Shown here: in pieces, positions 1-6,813 of the stretch
Position numbering within the stretch: position 1 is the stretch's first letter
Layout: every line of letters begins with the position of its first letter
The notes under the pieces: generated by a model
What the model was told of the DNA's origin: nothing
The model's database searches: none
Seen by the model: the letters and a program-made list of their open reading frames with translations, nothing else
Program-made: the position numbers and the translations under genes
Assembly: GCF_008831285.2 (NCBI RefSeq)
Contig: NW_022204522.1
Coordinates: 32,501-57,500, forward strand
Length of the DNA: 25,000 nucleotides
Direction: 5' to 3'
DNA from: Nymphaea colorata
Taxonomy: Eukaryota; Streptophyta; Magnoliopsida; Nymphaeales; Nymphaeaceae

Positions 1-1680
1 GGTTGGGCTTGGCTGGACTGGGCTCTATAGGAGGTTCGGTCTAGTAAAGTGGTTTAAGAGTCGGGGTAGGCTTAGTCCGTGGGATTAGGTAAGGATTTTA
101 GGTCGCCTAACTACAAGTGAGGCTAAGTGGGAAGACTTCAGACAAGCGAGCCTAAGCTCGGGTCAAGGTCAATGAAGACCGAGAGAGAGTTAGGGTCGAC
201 TAGAAGGTAGTTGCTACTGGACCAAGTAGATGGGTCCGGGCGAGATGGTCAAGAGAGGCACTCGAGGTAAGCTCGAGTCATCTAGGTTGGCTAGTGCGGA
301 AGGAGGATAGGTGGTGGTGCAGATTCCCTAATTCTTCTAAGGCAAGAGGAAAGGTGAAGGATTAGGACGAGGCCACACAAAGAGGTTTTCCTAAGGGGGA
401 AGATGGCGCGAGATGCAAGCTAGAAGTTGGTTCGGGCTTGGCTGGTCTGGCCAAGAAGAAGCGCCGACTAAGCTAACCAAGGGAAAAGGTTCGGTCTAGA
501 ACCTTGGAGAACCTAGCTAAGGAGAAGAGCTCGGTCTAGAACTCAAGGAGATCTAACTACAAGTGGGTCCGTCTAAGGCTGGCTGGGCTAGGTCAAAGCT
601 CGGGTTGACTAAGACTAGATTTGGGGTTCCGATGTGAGAAGGGTCGACTTGGACTAGGCTTAGGTTCAATTGTAGAACGGTTGACTCGGATCAAGTCAAG
701 ACTCAAGAGAGAGAAAGTGGGTGCGGAAGAAAAGGGCGGCTTGGGTCTAGCCGTACAAGTGGGTTCGGTCTTTGGGCAAGTGTTAACTTGATTGCCTTTT
801 GACCGTGGCTACTTTCCACAAATAAGGAAAGGAGGCTCGTGGCTGAGGGGAGTTCAAAAGGTGACACGATGGGGTTCTAGCTACGAGGAAGTAATTCAAA
901 AATGGTAGTGGTTTCCTAATCTAGTTAAGGCAAGGGCAACGATGGGAACATGACAAGGGCTCGAGTGAAGGGGTTACCTAATGAAGAGAGGTGAGGTGGC
1001 GCAAGCAGATTTCCTAACGGGCTGGGGATAGGGACCAGGTGGAGGTTACCTAAGGTGGCGCCTAGGGAGATCTTCACAATCAAGAGAATCGCTAAGAGAG
1101 ATAGCGATAAGGAAAAGAGGATCCAAAATTTCCTTAGAATAAGGAAGGAGGATCGCACGAGGAAGGGAGAGTGATTTGGGCTTGGGCCCACTTGAATCTC
1201 TCGTAACCTCACAAGGAAAGGAGATTAGGACATGTGGCAATGATAGGAGGAGAAGGTGGGGCTCGGTTGTGGAAAGGGTGAGCTATAGAAACCGAGAGGG
1301 AAAGGAGGAGAAGCTAGCTAAGGAAATTCCTAAGGCTTTGCCATGTGGAGCCGTGTGGGTCCCATGGGGAAGGAGATGGCTCGCAAGATGGGAGGAAGGG
1401 GTTACACGGTTTAGGGAAGTGATAATGAGATCAGCACGAGGTGGCCAGGTGCTTAGGGAATTATGCGTAAAAAGGGGTGGGACGATTTGGGTAAGGATGA
1501 GGTGGCAAGCTACTTAGCTAGAAACAAGGAAAGGTGGAATCATGCGATATCTAGAAGATAAGGCAAGTGGCTACGATGGAAATAAAATCAAGAGGGTAGG
1601 TCGACACAAAAGGGGAAGGCTCTTGGATGGGCGACACGTGGCACAACTAAGGGCTAGGATTAACACAACAAAAGAAAGAA

Positions 1681-1690
1681 GAAGACTTAC
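1681..1690 (-). other. Putative 5' splice site D3 in LTR A (left copy; right copy 8910-8919)
   Basis: On the minus strand the sequence reads TTTTG|GTAAGTCTTC, a strong plant 5' splice-site match. The same position in LTR B (12785-12794) keeps GTAAGTCATC, and LTR C (24071-24081) has AAG|GTTAGTATTCG, in otherwise diverged sequence. Use as a donor is inferred. The functional copy would be the one in the right (5') LTR. Confidence 0.45.
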
Positions 1691-2300
1691 CAAAATTGAA
1701 GCCGATGGTCAAGGAAAGTGCGATGAAGCACCGGCGGCTAGGGTTGAAGGCCCTAGTGCGCTCCTCCAAGATTGACCAAAATACCCACAAGCTAGTTAGG
1801 AATTCGAATCCACTGGAGGGTAATTCTGTCCTTGTCGTCGGAAAACTCAGGGTGACCGGAAAGTATGCAGCGGCCACCGAAGATAGGACTATTCCGGCCA
1901 AGGCTCCATCGTTGTTATGAAACTCCGATTTTCACCAAATGAACCGAAATGACTCCTTTTCTTTTGGCGATCACCTTGACACTAATTTTCTGCCGTGATC
2001 ACTCTCTAAACCACCATCTTTCGCGTATTTTTCTTGCTGTTCTTGCTGGTGGAGTTCTTTTGAAACCGAACTATATTTCTATACTCTTTCTCACAGTCGG
2101 TTCCTTGATTCTTCCAGATTTGCACCAAGAGATAAAAGATCGGATCTAGGCCTCGTAAGAGAGATTCTAAAGGTGGCTTTTCCGCTGGAATTCCAGAACT
2201 AACTCACGGGTTTGGCACCGTGAACCGGTCTTAGAACGAACTAGAAAATCACCTCTAGAATGCTCCCAACGAACAACCTATTTCCAACAAGAAATCCCAA

Positions 2301-2309
2301 AGTACTAAC
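2301..2309 (-). other. Putative 5' splice site D2 in LTR A (left copy; right copy 9532-9540)
   Basis: The minus strand reads GCGAG|GTTAGTACT. LTR B has ACAG|GTTGGTACTC at 13411-13420 and LTR C has AGAG|GTTAGTACTT at 24686-24695. In all three a conserved block of roughly 110 nt precedes it, starting around GATTCGGT(G/A)CC after an AG. That pattern is what an internal exon would look like. No transcript evidence is available here. Confidence 0.4.
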
Positions 2310-2858
2310 CTCGCTTTTAGTCTTTTTTGAAGATGAACGTTGTTTGTCCTTCTTCAATCATCCCGGTGATGGATCAGCCTCTCAACCTTCTGGTTTTTTG
2401 GAAGGAAGGTACCGAATCCACTAGCATGCCGTGGGGAGTATTCGTGGTCTAAGGAGCCGCGCCTTCGCCGGAGCTACTTCGTGGTTCTTAGCCTTAAGCC
2501 GTCGGCCGATAGGAAGGAGGAAGACAAGAAAACAAAGGTGGGAAGGAAGAGGGACCTTCGGTTGACCAGATGGAGGAAGCAATGTCGAATCACCTAGGAA
2601 ACAACAAAGAGAAGAAAAGCGTCACAAAGAAAATGACAAATGACCGAGATTTACCTTGAGGACGAGTAGGAAAACGCCATGGGGCAAGGAGACGTCAAAA
2701 GGGGAGAAGAGATTCAAAGGCAACGAGAGAGACCACCGCGGGAGAGAGGTGAGCCAGAAAAGACGAGAGAGACAAAGGGCCTTGCGCCCAACAGCACCAA
2801 TCAACACATTCTCTTTCTTCAATATTCCATAGCATAATTTTTACAAAGGAGCGAAGAC

Positions 2859-2866
2859 TTATATAC
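2859..2866 (-). promoter_or_regulatory. TATA box of element A, left LTR copy
   Basis: The minus strand reads GTATATAAG about 495 nt from the LTR 5' end. It is preceded by the conserved inverted repeat CGGTTC...GAACCG at 2879-2902. This copy sits in the 3' LTR; the working copy should be 10090-10097. Confidence 0.6.
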
Positions 2867-3017
2867 TACTCTAAGTGACTCGGTTCACAATCCGAACCGG
2901 TTCTTTACATGATTCAAATCTAATACTAAAGAAATCCAAATCTGAATTAAAGTGGACGCTACCCGTCCAAAGAATTGTAAACCCACGGATCTAGGATCCG
3001 TTTTCTCTTGGGCGCAT

Positions 3018-3041
3018 GGATGAGCTTGGGTAGGCTCATCC
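3018..3041. other. U3 inverted repeat in LTR A (also 10249-10272)
   Basis: Arms GGATGAGC and GCTCATCC are perfect over 8 bp around an 8-nt loop. LTR B has GGTTGAGC/GCTCAACT at the matching place (14105-14128, 21032-21055) with a compensating A-T to T-A change, so the pairing is retained. It could be a protein-binding site or an RNA hairpin near the transcript 3' end; its role is unknown. Confidence 0.5.
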
Positions 3042-3141
3042 CGATTTGCCTAGGTTCAGCCTAGGCTTACTCCGTTTGATCTAGGTTCTAGGACTCCGTA
3101 TAGGTTCAGACCACTCTAGTCGGTTGAGTCCCAAACTTGGA

Positions 3142-5811
3142 TCATGACCGCTTCTGAGGTTCGACCTTGTATCTCTTGCACTTGGCCGTTGTTGCTCCGC
3201 CCGCTCCGCCCACTGCAATAACTCCAAGTTGCTTTTTATCCTCGTGAGACGATCTTTCTAGGCTGGTCAAGTCATTTCCAGCCTCCACGAGCCTTGCTGG
3301 ACCTACTTTGGTCCTGGGTTTGGTCCTAACGGACCTAGTGGAAATTCGGCTCGTAACAGATCCACCCTCCTTAAAATGAGCTTGTCCCCAAGCTCTTGCC
3401 GCACATTCTTCCGGAGGGGTCTGTTCTCCAATTGCTACCCTTTTTCGTTTTTCCGGTCCATAATCTCTGGGTAGTACTCTTAAGGAATTTCTTAGGTTTA
3501 AGAAACACCTTCTTGGGCCTCTCGAATAAACTTGAGTGTAGGCCCTAGCTGAACCGCTCTCCTCTTTTGATTGCAACTGCCTTGGACCGTAGTCTCGTGG
3601 TAGCTGCCCAATAAAAAGCTTATGCTGCCCTTGCAGCGCTCTGCCCGTAGATGGTGTACGCAGCATCGTGTTGTTCTCAATTGATTTCTTGCCTTTATTC
3701 AAGGCCCACTGCGCTTCTGCTGCACTTATCTTACTTGGGCTATGTCCGTGAGTTATAAGGGTGTTGTTGGAATCCCTTAACTCACGACTACAGTTGGGAG
3801 AGTCTGGGAACTGATAGGCTCTCCAACGCTCTGGGTATAGTTTTTCAACGCAGTGCCCCAGAGTTGGTGTTTGTTGTTTGTTGTGGCCACCCTCCTTAGG
3901 ATGAAGCTGTCGTTGGGATTTATCTAAGGTGGCCAGCGAATACCTCTTACTTTCGTTTGGCATTACTTGCGCAATGAGGGTTTCTTGATCTACCTTGCTT
4001 GGTTGTTGTTCCCATTTTTGCTTCTTGGGGTAGATCCTAGTTTTTCCATGGTAATCCTCCGAACTGCTCATGCTGTCATTTTCAGGTTCCGGGAGGATTC
4101 CTTGGGACGTAGCCAAGATTTCATCTTCTAACAAACCTCGGACGATGAATGACTTGGTTCTTTGTCCAAGTTCGGGTTTGTTAGGGCCCTTTTGTTGACG
4201 AGTAGTGGTAACCAGCTTTGGTTTATTTTGAGTCAATCCACAAGCTTGGCCTTCTTGTGGTTTACTTATTACTCTCGCCTTTTCTTCCTTTTTCCAAAGG
4301 GCTGTATTCTTGCTTTGGGCAACTTGAATCTGAAAGTCTGGACCCACGAGCTCTTGGGTCACTATCTTTTGAAGTTCTCTTGTTGCCCAACTTCTGTGTG
4401 TCTTTTCGAGAGTTAGGTCCATACCACCCTCCTTAGGTTGAATCTTAGCCGTAAGAACATCAAGGGTGGGTTCTGGTTCTTCGTTGGTAGAACTCTCTTT
4501 CGGTTTGATAACCATGTGCCCTCCTGAGCTTCGACATAAGCTTTCAATTTCTTCAAGGATTTCTTGCTCTGTCCATGAATTTGTTGTCTGCTCAGGTAAT
4601 GGGAGTAGACTTTTATTAGCGCCCCTCTCTTGGAATGCTTTATGGGGCTTGTCATTCATTCCCCTATCCAAAGTTGCATGGGATTCGACTGTAGTATTTT
4701 TCTTGTTGGCTTTTTCGAAACCTCCCACATTAAACTGTTGTACACTCGGTGATGGCTGAGTTGGCGGTTTCGTAGAATAAAACTGCCTATATACTTTGGC
4801 AACGCCTATACGCCGTGGCTGGGGAAACGATCCTGACTTCTTTGGCATATCCTCCTTGCTAATTTTATATGGAACTAGCTTTTTAGAGGCTGGAGGAGTA
4901 GCAAGTAATCCCTTTTGATCCTTTACTGAGATTGGTCCAGCTGTAACCTCAAACTCAGTTTTTTCTTGTTGTTTCTTGCTCGGTATGCCATAAGGGAAAT
5001 ACTCAGTAGCCGGTCCTAATATACCTGTCCTCTCCTTGGGAAACGTTAACAAGCTTTTCGTGGGAGAGGAAAGATTAGGGGTCCGTAGTATCCCTTTCTT
5101 AGTAACGACAACTTTTGTGCCATTCGAATATTTTACATTATCGAATTTGGCACCACTTTGGACCGACAATTCAGGTTCCCCATCACTTGATGACGCTGCA
5201 CTATCACTTTCTGATGAGGTTTCTTCATCGCTGTCGTCATTACTCTCTGTGTCCGACTCCGTATCTGACTCGGTAGCAGGTTCAGACCGCCTATTATCGC
5301 TGGCTATTTCCTTATTTCTAATCGTCTCTCTGTGATCCATCCTTTCAAGCATCGAGTTCATCTTTTTGAGCACTTCGTCCCACGTAAGAGACCTTGTGCT
5401 TTGGTCATCTTGCTCATCTTCGTCGTTAGACTCCCGATGATATTCTTTTTGCTTCTCGGTCACAGGTGTGAGTCTTTCTTCTAACACGAAGCGAAGACTC
5501 GAGAAACCAACTTCGATAACATCTCCATGGTAGATTGGCGCCCAAACTTGATATTTCACTTCGTATCCAGCTACACTAAGTCTACTCGGGTAAGTGGTTT
5601 TGGTGACCCACACATTTTGGTTATCCTTATTTATGGCTAACTCAAAACGACACCCTTGTAAGCTGAGGTGTCGGATCCTCAAGTTGCAATCGGGGTTACT
5701 GCCTACTTGGATATAAGTCCACTTTGGGCCTTGGTCCCAAGTACGTCCGTGGATCAACGTATCTTTCCGAATGCAAACTCCATTCTCATAGGTGCAAAGG
5801 ATTAAGTCCAT
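3142..5811 (-). CDS. FHA-like domain protein of element A (889 aa), function unknown
   Basis: Start: the ATG at 5809-5811 (MDLILC...) has G at -3 and G at +4. The longer reading back to 5832 begins with GTG and has an in-frame stop TAG seven codons further upstream, so it is not used. Residues about 30-112 resemble a forkhead-associated beta-sandwich: G37-S38, S50, a LSVAGYEV strand, HGDVIEVG at 95-102 and LRFVLEE at its end. The canonical FHA His is R55 and the usual Asn-Gly is P75-S76, so phosphothreonine binding is doubtful. Then come a predicted amphipathic helix (about 141-163), an acidic Ser/Asp/Glu tract (about 180-212), a low-complexity middle, a conserved YPERWRAYQFPD block (about 657), and two LPRDYGP motifs (about 736 and 778). 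KEGG motifs occur near 459, 638 and 813. The last 72 codons lie in the 3' LTR. No CCHC knuckle, protease or RT motif is seen. Intact frame and similarity to element B argue for a real protein; capture from a host FHA gene is inferred. Confidence 0.82.
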   Translation of the reverse strand: MDLILCTYENGVCIRKDTLIHGRTWDQGPKWTYIQVGSNPDCNLRIRHLSLQGCRFELAINKDNQNVWVTKTTYPSRLSVAGYEVKYQVWAPIYHGDVIEVGFSSLRFVLEERLTPVTEKQKEYHRESNDEDEQDDQSTRSLTWDEVLKKMNSMLERMDHRETIRNKEIASDNRRSEPATESDTESDTESNDDSDEETSSESDSAASSSDGEPELSVQSGAKFDNVKYSNGTKVVVTKKGILRTPNLSSPTKSLLTFPKERTGILGPATEYFPYGIPSKKQQEKTEFEVTAGPISVKDQKGLLATPPASKKLVPYKISKEDMPKKSGSFPQPRRIGVAKVYRQFYSTKPPTQPSPSVQQFNVGGFEKANKKNTTVESHATLDRGMNDKPHKAFQERGANKSLLPLPEQTTNSWTEQEILEEIESLCRSSGGHMVIKPKESSTNEEPEPTLDVLTAKIQPKEGGMDLTLEKTHRSWATRELQKIVTQELVGPDFQIQVAQSKNTALWKKEEKARVISKPQEGQACGLTQNKPKLVTTTRQQKGPNKPELGQRTKSFIVRGLLEDEILATSQGILPEPENDSMSSSEDYHGKTRIYPKKQKWEQQPSKVDQETLIAQVMPNESKRYSLATLDKSQRQLHPKEGGHNKQQTPTLGHCVEKLYPERWRAYQFPDSPNCSRELRDSNNTLITHGHSPSKISAAEAQWALNKGKKSIENNTMLRTPSTGRALQGQHKLFIGQLPRDYGPRQLQSKEESGSARAYTQVYSRGPRRCFLNLRNSLRVLPRDYGPEKRKRVAIGEQTPPEECAARAWGQAHFKEGGSVTSRISTRSVRTKPRTKVGPARLVEAGNDLTSLERSSHEDKKQLGVIAVGGAGGATTAKCKRYKVEPQKRS
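3359..3374 (-). other. Polypurine tract of element A
   Basis: The minus strand reads TTAAGGAGGGTGGATC directly before the LTR start TGTTACG. It is the expected plus-strand primer for reverse transcription. It is also coding, being read in frame as Lys-Glu-Gly-Gly-Ser of the FHA-like protein. Confidence 0.85.
3887..3898 (-). other. Internal PPT-like tract (second KEGG copy)
   Basis: This 12-mer (plus strand CCACCCTCCTTA) matches the terminal polypurine tract at 3362-3373 exactly and lies 525 bp away from it. It encodes Lys-Glu-Gly-Gly in the same frame. It could be a central PPT or just a repeated protein motif. Confidence 0.5.
4424..4435 (-). other. Internal PPT-like tract (first KEGG copy)
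   Basis: An identical 12-mer to the terminal polypurine tract, 537 bp from the second copy and again in frame. Element B keeps an exact copy at 15418-15429, in a region where the rest of the protein has diverged. Confidence 0.5.
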
Positions 5812-6404
5812 TTCTCCTCTACTAGACGGCACCTTAATTCGTCTTCTACTCTACCAAGCAATGCTGAAGCAAAACACACCAAGAACGCCTAATTCTGCCA
5901 AAGCAACCTAACTGCTGGGATAAGCACGCTGAAAACAACTAGTGTACTGACTTCTGACTGTTCCCTTCAAACTTGGTCAGTAGCAAGATAAAATAGTTAC
6001 CAAGCTACTCGTCAAATTTGAGCTGAATCCGACTTCAGGAAGCCTCTGAACCAACACAAGGTTTCCGCAGGACTGCTACCCGGACAGGTTCTGTCCGAAC
6101 AGGTTGCTCTGTCTAAAACAGGTTCAAAACTAATATCTCTGGGCCGAATCACCTCGGGTGGTATAAACAACTTTTGTAGAGTATACTAATACGAATCCGT
6201 CCACCAAATTTCAGGTCAATCCGACTTCTTTTGCCCCCTGAACTCACCGATATACTGCCGCAGACTGTCACAGTCCAGAAACCCGAAAACACTGTCTAAC
6301 TCTAAAAACGGAAATGCTGAAAATAGAATCTGTCTTCTACTGCCAGTTGACGCCGAATCTTCAAGGCCAAGTGCAAGTAGAGTCCAGATTTTCACCTCAA
6401 GACG
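5812..6404 (-). other. Leader between primer-binding site and FHA-like ORF, element A
   Basis: This is non-coding sequence homologous in patches to 16764-17613 of element B but about 257 bp shorter. It holds a degenerate internal duplication (6011-6052 and 6201-6245, about 190 bp apart, word ...CAAATTT...CAATCCGAC). It also holds a perfect inverted repeat CGGACAG/CTGTCCG at 6081-6097. The ORF track position 6216-6482 spans the LTR border and shows no family features, so it is not called. Confidence 0.7.
5864..5885 (-). other. Putative 3' splice site upstream of the FHA-like ORF, element A
   Basis: The minus strand reads GGTGTGTTTTGCTTCAG|CATTGC, a T-rich tract ending in CAG, 52 nt upstream of the ATG. 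Element B has the same site in an even better form at 16816-16838. Joining a donor in the 5' LTR to this acceptor would remove the primer-binding site and most of the leader (inference). Confidence 0.5.
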
Positions 6405-6416
6405 GCTCTGATACCA
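6405..6416 (-). other. Primer-binding site (initiator Met tRNA), element A
   Basis: The minus strand has TGGTATCAGAGC, complementary to the 3' end of plant initiator tRNA-Met, separated from the LTR by two bases (AT). It primes minus-strand cDNA synthesis and proves that the right LTR is the 5' LTR. Confidence 0.95.
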
Positions 6417-6538
6417 ATTGTTAGGACCCCAGAACCCGGCCGAACTAGAATCGTCGAACCTAGTCCCGAATCCTAAATCCAAGATCTCCTGAGGTGAGCC
6501 TAAATCAAAAACCTAAACAAAATATACAAATGGACTAC

Positions 6539-6568
6539 CCGGCCGGACAGGACCCCGGCGCAAACCCA
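6539..6568 (-). other. Conserved U5 block (LTR A)
   Basis: A 30-bp stretch beginning with the palindrome CCGGCCGG and ending CAAACCCA is nearly identical in LTR A, both LTRs of B (10813-10842, 17740-17769) and C (22003-22032), although the LTRs otherwise align poorly. It is about 120 bp from the LTR end next to the primer-binding site. Confidence 0.75.
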
Positions 6569-6777
6569 GTAGGACGTGATGAACAAGTAGGGGTAATCCC
6601 AAAAGCCTAACTAAGCAAAAACCTACTACAATAAACTACGTGGGGTGTGAGGCTTTACAATCGTTCGCGATACAAAATTGCACTCACAACTCACTCAGAA
6701 CAAACCATGCAAACCATTCAAACCATCATCCTAGAGCGTACAAACCACACCCAATTCCCTAGGAGGCTGGTCGGCTC

Positions 6778-6813
6778 ATGGTCGTGTCTAGGCCAAGGGC
6801 CGTCGAGGTACCA
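6778..6813 (-). other. Conserved hairpin block near LTR end (LTR A)
   Basis: GGTCGTGTCT and GAGGTACC flank an apical inverted repeat GGCC aag GGCC (6791-6801). The B counterpart (11042-11080) has GGCGC/GCGCC and the C counterpart (22240-22275) has GGGC/GCCC, so flanks are conserved and the stem changes in a paired way. Confidence 0.5.

Larger units (their letters stand above)
1..3358 (-). repeat. Element A left (3') LTR, truncated by the window edge
   Basis: This is a near-identical direct repeat of 7230-10589, with an offset of 7229 up to about 1787 and 7231 after a 2-bp indel (tacccac versus tacccccac). It ends at ...CTCGTAACA, immediately followed on the plus strand by the complement of the polypurine tract. 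In the element's sense this is the 3' LTR. It supplies the last 72 codons of the FHA-like ORF and its stop. The segment 1-1700 is purine-rich on the plus strand, with repeated short words such as ctaagg, ggtcaa and ttgact. All short ORFs inside it recur in the other LTR and show no protein family signature. Confidence 0.95.

Noticed and set aside
925-1517. Short ORFs on both strands in the LTR of element A, repeated at 8154-8662
   Set aside because: They recur only because the LTR is duplicated, one is already shortened by a stop in the right copy, and the strand is purine-skewed, which produces open frames.
3142-5811. The long ORF as a Gag polyprotein
   Set aside because: No CCHC zinc knuckle, no recognisable capsid region and no downstream protease frame; the N-terminus fits an FHA-type fold. 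A very diverged Gag cannot be fully excluded without structure prediction.
5812-5832. Start of the element A protein at 5832 (and of B at 16784)
   Set aside because: The codon there is GTG, not ATG. An in-frame stop lies seven codons upstream and a good-context ATG lies 21 bases downstream in both elements.
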